NCBI GenBank assembly: GCA_900169975.1
Contig: LT827125.1
Coordinates: 248,001-312,000 of the forward strand
DNA from: Pseudoflavonifractor sp. Marseille-P3106
Lineage (GTDB): Bacteria; Bacillota; Clostridia; Oscillospirales; Oscillospiraceae
Reading direction: 5' to 3'
DNA length: 64,000 nt
Part shown: in pieces, positions 16,784 through 25,545 of the stretch
Layout of the letters: each line of letters starts with the position of its first letter
How positions within the stretch are numbered: position 1 is the stretch's first letter
Notes under the pieces: model-generated
What the model was told of the DNA's origin: nothing
Databases searched by the model: none
What the model saw: only the letters and a program-made list of their open reading frames with translations
Translations under genes and position numbers: made by a program

Positions 16784-19519
16784 TCACAGTCTCTTTGGAG
16801 ACGTAAGACGGATTCGGGAAGTTGTTGAAGGCCCGCTCCGGAGGCTTCCGCTGCTCTCCGTCCGGCCCCAGGCGTCGATGTAGGGCATCTGCTGGAACTG
16901 ACCTGGCAGCTTGTTTATGGTCTGCCGGTCCCTGATCTGCCCGGCGGCGCTCTCGGAATATTTGCCGGAGCCGAGAAGCTGTTCCTCCACGTTGGCGATG
17001 TCACCGAAGCAGGCCCTCACCAGCGCGCGATCACTCTGAGAGGCCGGATTCAGCGCGGCCTTCGTCCGCACGATCCCTTTGGGGGAGAGGTAGTCCACGC
17101 CGGACTCCAGCACGGTGGCGATGGCGTCCTTCACCATCCGCACCGGCACGAACCCGGCGTTGCCCACGATGTTCCGCACATGGGTGCGGGGGTTGCCCAG
17201 CATGGAGAGATACCGCCACGCGTTCCACTTGTCCGTCCAGGTGGCCGGGACCTGATCGGCCACGTTCTGGAGGATCTTCTCCATGGCGGCGTCTCTTCCG
17301 GATTGGTCCCCCGCGTCCAAAAACTCCTGATAGAGGGCCTTGTCCACTGTGATCTCCGGGGCTTTGTCTCCCAGCCTCTTTTGAAGTTCCGCCTGGTAGT
17401 TCTCCACGCTTCGCCGCACGGCGTAAAGCTGCCCATCCGGGGAGAGCTTTTTCAGCATCCTCTGCGCCTGCATGGCCTGGGCGGACGCCGTGGACAGGGC
17501 GGAGTAGTCGGTCAGGATATCAATGACGGCTCCGCTGTCCCCGGCGTTCATGGCGTTGTTCAAAAGCACCTGCCCCAGCGCGATGTCGTTTTTCGACACA
17601 ACGCCCCTGGAGGCGGCCTGGCGGAAAAGCACCCTGGCCCCGTCAAATCCATTTTCCGCAACGGTTTTCCGCGCCCGTTCCCCGGCGGCCTGATCCGTAA
17701 TGGTGTCGAAGGAGAACTCTCCCCTTGCAATGGCGTCCCGAATGACGGCAACGGCGCTGTCCGGCGCAGCCTGAGATTCCATCACCGTGGCGGCGGATTT
17801 TGGGATGCTCCGCCCGCCGTAGTCCTGCGTGGGAACATCCACCTGGCGGAAAGCCTTTTCCCCGTCCGGGTGGAAGGAGCCGCTCTGATTCTGCAAATGG
17901 CTGTACGGGTCGAACCCCAGCGGGGCCGCCCCCGTGCTGTCCTCGGGGGATACGGCGTCTGTTTTCGGGGAAAACTCCCCCTTGACGCCTTCCCCGGTTT
18001 GTGGTATCATGGTGTTAGAAGAAGAGGTGCTTTTCCAGGCGGGCGGCGGGTTTTCACCGTTGTCACCGCGGGCGGAGGGGCTCTCTTCTTTTTGTATCTC
18101 GGTGATATCGTGGAACACCCGTCCCCGGGCTGTCACTTTCGTTTTGACCACACCGGAGTATGTTCCCGTATCTGTTTGGAACTTTACATAGAAATTATCC
18201 CATCCACCAATGGCTTCTGGATGGTGTCCATCGTCCTCGACATTAAGAAGAAACACCGCGGGTTCAAGAGTTGTATCCAAGTTTGCCCCAGCGGCCATTT
18301 TAGCCGTTTTTATCTCTCCATCCATCCGCTTCGCCGGGAAAGTGAACTCCTCAATTCCGCCTTTATCGATATACACCTTATGGTCAGAGCCAACCTTTAG
18401 GACTTTTCCTTTGAAAAGTTTGCTCATGTACTTTCTAATCGCCGCCGGAATTTTATTCTCTGCGACTTGAACTCCATCCGGCCCAAGCAAGGCATCCTTT
18501 GGCATAGACACATACGGAACTTGATAACCCGCATTCGGCATATCACTGACCATCTCACGAATGGTCTGACGTGCGCCAGGATTAATTTTTTCCGCCTCCC
18601 CCGTGGAGGCGGTTTTTCGCGCCTGCGGAGCGGCGGAGTCCGTGTTGACCTGGTTGCCTTCCCGGTCAAATAGGGGAAGCGGTATGGCGGCGGGACGGAA
18701 TACAGGAAGCACGATGGCCCGGTTGGCCTCGCGCCGGGCCTGCGCAGCCTGATCTGAGAATACTCCGTCTGCCTGCATGGCCTGATAGGCGCGGTCGATG
18801 GCGCGGCTCTCCCGCCGCCCCTGCGCCCTATTGGCGTAGCCGATGAGCTGTGCCCCGCCGCCCATGATGCCGCCCAGCAGAGCGCCGCCCATGGCGGCCT
18901 GTCCCACGTTGGAGAGATAGAACTGCTTGGCCGCCGCGTTCCGGGCGCTCCGCTCGTCCATGCCGCCCTCCATGAGGGAGCGGACGTAGGTTTCATATTG
19001 GGACTTGTCCCCCATGATGGCCTGATCCGCCAGATTGTCGGCGATCTCGGTGACCGCCTCCTGCGCGCCCTCGCTGCCCATGGTTCCGAGCAGATTCCGC
19101 ACGACCTGCCGCACCCCGGTTTTCCCGGTCCCCTTGGCCAGATCGAAGAGCTGATCCACCGGGAGCTTTTCGGTCAGCACCTCGGCGGCCCCGGCCACAG
19201 CGGCGTTGGCAAGCGCCTGCCCCGGCGTTCCGCCCAGCTCCAGAGCGTCCAGAGTGGTGTCGCCGGCCACGGAGGCCCCCATCAGGCCGAGAGAGCCGAC
19301 CTTTCCGACCAGACCGCCAACCCCCATCTGCATCACCATGTCGCCCAGGTTCAATCCGAAGGCGGCGGAGCGCTGGGAATCCTTCCGGCCCGCGTCCGCG
19401 CGGGTCTGCCGGACCCTTCGGTCTGCCGCGCTCCGGTCCAGCGCGTCGGCCTGCGCGAGCAGAGCCTTGGCCGCCCCGTTGCGTCCCGCCGTGTCCCCGG
19501 TGGCGGAGGTAATGCACAT
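16784..19519 (-). pseudogene. large polyvalent phage/element protein, truncated at both ends
   Basis: About 911 codons open. The N-terminus is an Ala/Gly-rich helical region (GLNLGDMVMQMGVGGLVGKVGSLGLMG...ELGGTPGQALANAAVAG). Around residues 355-475 there is a nuclease-like or LPD3-like segment (FKGKVLKVGSDHKVYIDKGGIEEF...WDNFYVKFQTDTGTYSG). Near the C-terminus WNAWRYLSMLGNPRTHVRNIVGN resembles LPD38. Such giant mosaic proteins are carried by phages and conjugative elements and are injected with the DNA. Here the start joins an SSB remnant and the end runs into an unrelated frame after QFQQMPYIDAWG, so this is a fragment. Confidence 0.7.
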
Positions 19520-19569
19520 CAGACCCCCTGCGCTGCTCCAGCCCCTCCCAGCGGCGTTGGAATGGAGAT

Positions 19570-19704
19570 TGACATACAGCCGTCCCGATCCTTGTAGCGT
19601 CGGTCGGAGGCGATGCGGAGGATGACGTAGGGCTTGCCGGCGGTCTTATTCATTTTCAGTTCCATATCGTTGGTCAGGTTTCCGATTGCAGTAATTTTCA
19701 GCAT
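19570..19704 (-). pseudogene. single-stranded DNA-binding protein, N-terminal stub
   Basis: From the ATG at 19704 (AAAGGAG upstream) it reads MLKITAIGNLTNDMELKMN and then IASDRRYKDRDG, the beginning of an SSB OB-fold. It then switches to unrelated sequence at about 19575. SSB genes are common in conjugative elements; this one is a deletion remnant joining the sortase and the large polyvalent protein. Confidence 0.75.
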
Positions 19705-19770
19705 AGGTCTGTTCTCCTTTATCATTGTAATGGTATGTTGGGTTGGAAAAGGCGGCCCGCCCATACGGCT

Positions 19771-20391
19771 CCCCAGCTTGGTGGTCAGGGTGATGGTGTC
19801 CCCAGACTCCAGCTCGTGAATCCGTCCAAAGTGATTATTCACCCCGCGATTGTGGCCAGCAACATTCCCATTCCAGATGGAGGTGGCCTCGAAGCGGCCC
19901 GAGCCCTTTTTCAGCGCAGCGCTGTCTGTGCCCTGATAAATTTTGACGCTCAGGCCGATGGTGGGAATCTTCAGCGTGCCCAGGTGGCCGCCGCTTTAGT
20001 AGAAGTCACTGGTGACATCGGTGAAAGCTGTGGTGCTTTCAATCCGGGAACCGCCACTGTCAACTTCAGGACAGGTCGCTTTGGCGCCGGGAACGGAGTT
20101 GACCAGACCGCCAGACAGCCCGCCGGGAAGCAGGTTTTGGGTCAGAGCCTCACCACTGCTGGGAAGGTAGCTGGTAGGACTGCCGAAGGCAGGCGGGATG
20201 AGGGCGGTATGTTTGCTTCGATCCACATTGGGGCCCTTTTCCTCGTAGATGGTGTCCTCCGAGGTAGGCCGTCCGAAGGTATAGTCATCCGGAGGAGCAA
20301 CGGTGTATTCCGGTGCGCTGGCCGGAGCCACGCATAGAGCGCACAGCATGGCGCACAACAGAAACAGGCGGATGTTCTTCATTCGCATCAT
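19771..20391 (-). pseudogene. sortase, nonsense-interrupted and C-terminally truncated
   Basis: Signal peptide (MKNIRLFLLCAMLCALCVAPASA), a Pro/Ser spacer, then TAA after FTDVTSDFY where a family member continues. The same frame goes on as GHLGTLKIPTIGLSVKIYQGTDS and NVAGHNRGVNNHFGRIHELESGDTITLTTKLG. This is a sortase with the catalytic His region (AGHNRG), but it ends before the TLxTC cysteine and the arginine. The stop overlaps the upstream secreted gene by ATGATG coupling. It cannot make active enzyme. Confidence 0.85.
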
Positions 20392-20930
20392 GATCTTCTC
20401 TCTTTGAACTTCTTCACAGCGAACACGCCGCCCACTGCCATGGCCCAAACAACGGCCCCAATGACCAGAGGCTGGGTTGCCATGGGTTCAGCGGTGACGC
20501 TGCAGCCGTCCTCGGTGGGTGTCTCTGTGGAAGTCTGCTCCTCCGGGATGGGCATACTGCCGAAGATGGCAGTGTAGGTCACGGTTTCGCAGTCTGTCTG
20601 GGCCAGCACCTTTTGCAGATCGTCCGTATCGCTTTTGGCGGTGATGGTTTCAATATGGGGGCGGGTGACCACACCCACAGAGTCCTCACGGGTCATATCC
20701 AGCAGAAAATACAGCCTGCCGTCCCGTTCAAAATCCTCGGTGGAAATCTGGGCGGGGTCGTCCGACAGGGCAAGCTGGTACACCTTCCGGATGCGGGAAC
20801 TCTCTCCCTCCGGATATTCCTCTACCTTGATGGGATAAAAGGCGCTGGGGTTCTCTCCGGCCGCAAGGGCCGGGACGGCTCAGGTCATGGCAATGGCTGC
20901 GGCGCACAGGGTGGTAAGGATTTATTTCAT
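20388..20930 (-). pseudogene. secreted membrane-anchored protein, two early nonsense codons
   Basis: The start reads MK, TAA, ILTTLCAAAIAMT, TGA, AVPALAAGENPSAF. That is a signal peptide with two stops, then an open frame VYQLALSDDPAQISTEDFERDGRLYFLLDM to the end. A C-terminal membrane helix (PLVIGAVVWAMAVGGVFAVKKFKERRS) follows. In related elements such proteins sit next to a sortase and may be surface-linked; here the internal domain between DTDDLQ and TDCETV looks shortened. It is coupled to the broken sortase. Confidence 0.75.
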
Positions 20931-20996
20931 GGTTGGGATTTCTCCTTTTTCAGATAATCTTTGTTTGATCCAGATATGGGTCCTGTTTCTTTGGCA

Positions 20997-21924
20997 TCAC
21001 TCCCTCTCTCGCCTGGGCTGCCGGTGGCAGAGGGCCTCGTTCCAGTCCTTGCCGTGGGGAGACAGGCGATCCGCCACGATATACCCCAATTCCTGATACT
21101 TTGCTGTGATCTTCTCTGCGGCCTCCCGCCCCCGCTTGTCCGCGTCCAGACACAGGATGCTCCTCTTTAAGTGCGGGTTTTCCTTGAGGTAGGTTTCCAG
21201 AGCGCCGTCATGGAGGCAGCACAGGGCCACGGCATTGCTGCGCAGGGAACGGTTGAGGGTGCAGCAAAAACAGGGTTCCCATCGAAACCCAGCGCAGCGG
21301 GTTCGATGGGAAAAGGAGAAGCAAGGAGGTGGGCGCAGTTTTGCCGCAGGCGGAAACGGAGACAAACGGACTTTGCGACCATGTGGTCCCACGCTTGCCG
21401 GCGAACACCGCCTTGCCCGTTTGGTCCCGGCCAACGAACACACAGTTGTGGTGTTCTCCGTCCTCATACAGTAGGCCGAAGTCCAGAAAGCCACGGATGA
21501 CCTGGGAGGCGATGCCTCTTTTTCTCATGTGGGCAAACACTCTGCGGCTGTCCTGGTGTGGGGGCGGCAGGGCAAAGGGGACGGGTTCTTTGGGCTGCTC
21601 CACCGAGGCTGGATTTGGTCTGACGGACAGTGTGGGGGAATCTCTGGCCCTGCCGTGGTAGGACAGCAGGTACCCCGCCGCTTCGGGAAAGGTCTTACCG
21701 CAAAACCGTCGGAGGAAGCTGATGGCATCCCCACCCACATTTTATGAGTAGCGGAACCATGTGCGCTGGTTTTTGATGCGGAGGCTGTCTATCTCTTTGG
21801 TGGTGTGGTAGCTACCGATCCGCTTTACCTGATAGCACAGATGGGTCGGTAGGTTCGGCAGATTCGTGTTTTTTGCCATATTCATTTCATCCTCTGTCAA
21901 TCGATTTTTTGTGCTGCAGGCCAT
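20997..21924 (-). pseudogene. DUF3991/Toprim-domain protein, nonsense and frameshift
   Basis: Starts MACSTKNRLTEDEMNMAKNTNLP (GGAGGG upstream) and reads QRTWFRYS, then TAA at 21742-21744, then NVGGDAISFLRRFCGKTFPEA in the same frame; a Glu is expected at the stop. Near 21370 the frame shifts. The C-terminal Toprim part is in another frame (ILCLDADKRGREAAEKITAKY, with the DxD metal motif, then HGKDWNE). The intact family is a primase-like protein of conjugative elements. The gene is dead here. Confidence 0.85.
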
Positions 21925-22084
21925 CTCTCAACCCTCCTTTCTTCTTTTTTAACTTTTCCCACACCTCGCCAACACGGCCCTTTTTCTTGGGTGGGGCAGG
22001 GATGCCACCCTCCACAAAAGAAGGCCACACGGGGCGAACACGGGGCAGCGGCGGGGGGAGCGCTCATCCACTCCGGTGAAAACG

Positions 22085-22128
22085 AAAAAAGGGGCTGGGG
22101 ACTCCCTGTTTTGGGAATCCCCAGCCCC
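22085..22128 (-). terminator. strong terminator for the minus-strand fragment gene
   Basis: GGGGCTGGGGA (22091-22101) and TCCCCAGCCCC (22118-22128) pair, the stem extending inward with one mismatch. On the minus strand the stem is followed by TTTTTTCG. It lies just past the stop of the small fragment gene at 22151. Confidence 0.85.
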
Positions 22129-22150
22129 CCGTGGGTTGCTGCGGTTTGTC

Positions 22151-22360
22151 TTATTCAGCTGGCTGCTCCTCGGCTGTGCGGGTGTTTTCCGCTTTGGTCA
22201 GAGCCTGCTTGATAAAGCCCAGTACGAAGTCCCGCTGAGTTAGCTCCTTGCCAGTGCGGTTGCTCTCGTGGGTGAGGTGATTTTTGATAAAAATGTGAAA
22301 ATTTCTACCATCTGCACAAAGAAGTGCCCGAACATTTTCGCCCGGGCGTTCTCGATGTCA
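22151..22360 (-). pseudogene. C-terminal remnant of an unrecognised element gene
   Basis: Reads HLTHESNRTGKELTQRDFVL and QALTKAENTRTAEEQPAE to TAA at 22151. A preceding stretch (IDIENARAKMFGHFFVQM) is in another frame about 30 bases away, so a small frameshift separates the two. Probably part of the decayed conjugative element. No family recognised. Confidence 0.45.
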
Positions 22361-22520
22361 ATCGTAAATCAGTTCAAACTTTACAATTTCATATGCCTGT
22401 GCGTTGCAAACATTCATTGTCCGTACCCATATCATTTGGCTATCGGCCTTTTGTCTCAATAACGGAAACTGTTATATGGGCGCCGTCCTATCTGCCAGGA
22501 GGTCCTTTTTACGCGCCGGA
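22361..22520. other. intergenic gap at the right edge of the decayed element
   Basis: No gene seen. The boundary between the decayed element and the cyuA operon must lie here, but I could not identify an attachment site by eye. Confidence 0.3.
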
Positions 22521-23813
22521 TCAGCAACCGGCGTCCTGGCCGATCATGAGCTTGAGGATGACGTGGTCAGTCTCCTTCATGCCCTGGGCGGCCATGGTGC
22601 CGATGGTGGCAATGGTCTCTTCCACGTTTTCCATCACCAGGCCCTCGCCGGCCCCGAATGTATTGCCATCCATAGACATCTCGTGCCCCAGGATGGCTGC
22701 GTCCACCGAGGCGGCGATCTTGGCGGCGCAGCTGCCCTTGGCGCCGTCGCAGACGATGCCGGACACATTGGCCAGGGTGTTGGTGATGGTGCGGGCGATG
22801 GTGTCGTAGTCCCCGCCGTGGAGGTAGGTGATGCCGGCGCCCGCGCCGCAGCCGGCGCAGACCGCGCCGCAGAAGGCGGACAGGCGGCCGATGCCCCGTT
22901 TCTGGAGGAGGGCCACCAGGTTGCTCACCACCAGGGCCCGGTACATGACCTCGTCCTCCACGCCCAGGTGCTGGGCGTAGACGGCGATGGGTACGGAGCA
23001 GGTGATGCCCTGGTTGCCGCTGCCCGAGTTGATGATCACGGGCAGGACGCAGCCGCCCATGCGGGCGTCGCTGCCGGCGGCAGCCATGGCCCGGGCACGG
23101 AGACGGACATTCTCCCCGTAGTGGCGCATCAGGGTGGAACCCACCCGGCCGCCGTAGGCGTGGGTCATGCCCTCTCGGGCAATCTTCAGGTTATAGGCGA
23201 CCTGCCGCTCCAGCATGGGACGCACGTCCTCCATGTCCACGGTGTCGGCAAAGGTCAGGATGTCGGACAGGTTCAGAAGCTTCAGGTCGGAGTCGGACTC
23301 GTCCTCCTCGGACCGGGCCGCCTCCTCCTTCCGGAAGAGGACCTCGCCGTCCTTCTCCAGGCGGATAAGGTTGGTGTGCTCGTCCCGGATCTCGGCCAGG
23401 GCGGTGTGCCCCGCCCCCTCCATCTCCACGATGATGTGGAGCTGGGCAGGGGTGTCCAAAATCTCGGTGGCGCAGATACCCCGGGTCAGGAGCTCCCGGG
23501 TCTTCTCCAGGGCCACATGGTCCACCTTGCTCAGGACCTCCAGGCCCAGAGAGGGGTCGCCGGCCACAGCGCCCAGGACGGCGCTGGTGTCGATGCCCTT
23601 CATGTTACCGGTGGTAGGGACGATGACCCCCTTGGCGTTTTTGATGATGTTACCGCTGCAACGGGCAACGATCTTCTCGGGCATGGCCCCCAGAGTCTCC
23701 CGGGCCTTGGCGGCGGCCAGGGCGATGGCGATAGGCTCGGTGCAACCCAGAGCGGGGACCAGCTCGTTCTTCAGGATGCGGACATAAGCCTCGTAGGTAG
23801 CGTTGTTCAGCAT
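22521..23813 (-). CDS. cyuA: L-cysteine desulfidase / UPF0597 family (CyuA-like)
   Basis: A 430-residue serine-dehydratase-alpha-like protein. The cluster-binding cysteines are visible: PALGCTEPIAIALAAAKA near residue 23, and SAFCGAVCAGCGAGAGITYL plus GIVCDGAKGSCAAKIA in the C-terminal half. This is the CyuA/YhaM family that converts L-cysteine to H2S, pyruvate and ammonia using an oxygen-labile Fe-S cluster. It is the last gene of a five-gene operon that begins with a C-S lyase at 29935, consistent with removal of cysteine released by the preceding enzymes. The CoA-disulfide reductase stops 10 bases upstream. Confidence 0.9.
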   Translation of the reverse strand: MLNNATYEAYVRILKNELVPALGCTEPIAIALAAAKARETLGAMPEKIVARCSGNIIKNAKGVIVPTTGNMKGIDTSAVLGAVAGDPSLGLEVLSKVDHVALEKTRELLTRGICATEILDTPAQLHIIVEMEGAGHTALAEIRDEHTNLIRLEKDGEVLFRKEEAARSEEDESDSDLKLLNLSDILTFADTVDMEDVRPMLERQVAYNLKIAREGMTHAYGGRVGSTLMRHYGENVRLRARAMAAAGSDARMGGCVLPVIINSGSGNQGITCSVPIAVYAQHLGVEDEVMYRALVVSNLVALLQKRGIGRLSAFCGAVCAGCGAGAGITYLHGGDYDTIARTITNTLANVSGIVCDGAKGSCAAKIAASVDAAILGHEMSMDGNTFGAGEGLVMENVEETIATIGTMAAQGMKETDHVILKLMIGQDAGC

Positions 23814-23823
23814 GGGGTCCTCC

Positions 23824-25521
23824 TTATTTTTTCTCCTGCTTGCCGCAGGAGGCGCAGTTTTTCAGTTCGCCGTCGGCCAGGCCTTCCTGGTCCTTGACGT
23901 AGGCGGAGTACAGGGTGTAGCCGCCGGACAGGTTGTGGACTTTGGCCCCGTTCTGGGCCAGGATGCGCTGGGCCACATAGCCCCGCAGGCCTACCTGACA
24001 GCTCACGTAGATCTCCTTGGACAGGTCCACCTCACCCAGGCGGTCCCGGAGCTGGTTGACGGGAATGTTCACGAAGCCGGGGATGGTCCCCAGCTCGTCC
24101 AGCTCCTCGGGGTTCCGCACATCCAGACAGACGGCGTTGGCGGGGATGTTGGCCACATCCTCGGCGTAGAAGGGCACCATGGTGCCCTCCAGCACGTTCT
24201 GGCCCACGAAGCCCACCATGTTCACGGGGTCCTTGGCGCTGGAGAAGGGGGGCGCGTAGGCCAGCTCCATCTCCTGGAGGTCATAGACGGTCATGCCGAA
24301 GCGAACGGCATTGGCTAAGTCGTCGATGCGCTTATCCGTGCCCTCGCCGCCCACGATCTGCGCGCCCAAAATCTTTCCGGTCTCGGGAGCGAAGAGGGTC
24401 TTGACCACCATCTGGGTGCCGTCGGGGTAGTACCCGGCATGGCTGGCGGAGACGGTGAAGATCTTGTGGTAGGGGATACCGTTTGCCTTCAGGCTCTCCT
24501 CCTTCTCGCCGGTGCAGGCTACCACCAGGTCGAAAAACTTCATGATGGAGGTGCCCTGGCTTCCCTTGTACCGGGCGTTCTTGCCGCAGATCACATCGGC
24601 CACGATGCGGGCCTGCTTGTTGGCGGGACCGGCCAGGGGAATGACCTGGGTACTGCCGGTGACGATGTTCTTCACGGTGGCGGCGTCGCCCAGGGCGTAG
24701 ATGTCGGCCACGCTGGTGTGGAGCTGGTCGTCGATGAGAATCTCCCCTCGCTTGCCCAGCTCCACGCCGCTTCCCTGGAGGAAGCGAGTCTCGGGCATGA
24801 CGCCGATGCTCAGGATGACCATGTCGGCAGGAATGGAGGTGCCGTCCTCCAGGAGCACGGCGTCACGGGTGAAGCTGGCGCACTTCTTGCCCACGTAGAG
24901 GCCCACGCCCACGCCCCGGATGTAGTTGTGGACGGGATGGGCCATATCCAGGTCGATGGGGGCCATGACGTGGGGGGAGGCCTCCACCACGGAGACCTTC
25001 AGCCCCCGGTGAGCCAGGTTCTCGGCCATCTCCAGGCCGATAAAGCCCGCGCCGATGACGGCGGCGGTCCTGGGCTGGTTCTGCTCGATATGGTCATAGA
25101 TGGCGTAGGTGTCGGGGATGTTCCGAAGGGTGAAGACGTGGTTGTCCTCCATCCCGGGCATGTTGGGCCGGATGGGGGAAGCGCCGGGGGACAAAACCAG
25201 CTTATCGTAGCGCTCGGTGTAGGTCTCGCCGGTAGCGTGATTCTTCACAGAGACGGTCTTGGCGGCGGAGTCCACGCTCAGGACCTCATTGTTCACCCGC
25301 ACGTCCACGTTGAAGCGGGCGCGGAAGGCCTCGGGGGTCTGGAGCTGGAGCTTCTCCCGCTCGGTGATGGTCCCGCCGATGTAGTAGGGCAGGCCGCAGT
25401 TGGCGAAGGAGATATACTGCCCCTTCTCAAAGAGAATGATCTCGGCCTTCTCATCATTACGGCGAAGGCGGGCGGCGGCGCCGGCGCCGCCCGCCACGCC
25501 GCCTACGATCAGAACTTTCAT
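23824..25521 (-). CDS. CoA-disulfide reductase with C-terminal rhodanese domain
   Basis: A 565-residue flavoprotein. FAD-binding GxGxxG-type KVLIVGGVAGGAGAAARLRR at the start, redox cysteine in SFANCGLPYYIGG (position about 43), NAD-binding VIGAGFIGLEMAENL, and ALGDAATVKN. Residues about 465-545 form a rhodanese domain (CLDVRNPEELDELGTIPGFVNIP) with an active-site Cys in YVSCQVGLRGYVAQ; the tail ends ELKNCASCGKQEKK. CoADR-rhodanese fusions handle persulfides and polysulfides. In this operon it probably disposes of sulfane sulfur made by the C-S lyase and desulfidase. Confidence 0.9.
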   Translation of the reverse strand: MKVLIVGGVAGGAGAAARLRRNDEKAEIILFEKGQYISFANCGLPYYIGGTITEREKLQLQTPEAFRARFNVDVRVNNEVLSVDSAAKTVSVKNHATGETYTERYDKLVLSPGASPIRPNMPGMEDNHVFTLRNIPDTYAIYDHIEQNQPRTAAVIGAGFIGLEMAENLAHRGLKVSVVEASPHVMAPIDLDMAHPVHNYIRGVGVGLYVGKKCASFTRDAVLLEDGTSIPADMVILSIGVMPETRFLQGSGVELGKRGEILIDDQLHTSVADIYALGDAATVKNIVTGSTQVIPLAGPANKQARIVADVICGKNARYKGSQGTSIMKFFDLVVACTGEKEESLKANGIPYHKIFTVSASHAGYYPDGTQMVVKTLFAPETGKILGAQIVGGEGTDKRIDDLANAVRFGMTVYDLQEMELAYAPPFSSAKDPVNMVGFVGQNVLEGTMVPFYAEDVANIPANAVCLDVRNPEELDELGTIPGFVNIPVNQLRDRLGEVDLSKEIYVSCQVGLRGYVAQRILAQNGAKVHNLSGGYTLYSAYVKDQEGLADGELKNCASCGKQEKK

Positions 25522-25545
25522 GGTAATGTTTCTCCTTTGCGATTT

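Noticed and set aside
15097-21924. Stop-codon reassignment or recoding to explain the in-frame stops
   Set aside because: All three stop codons occur, and they replace different residues, while intact neighbours use standard stops.
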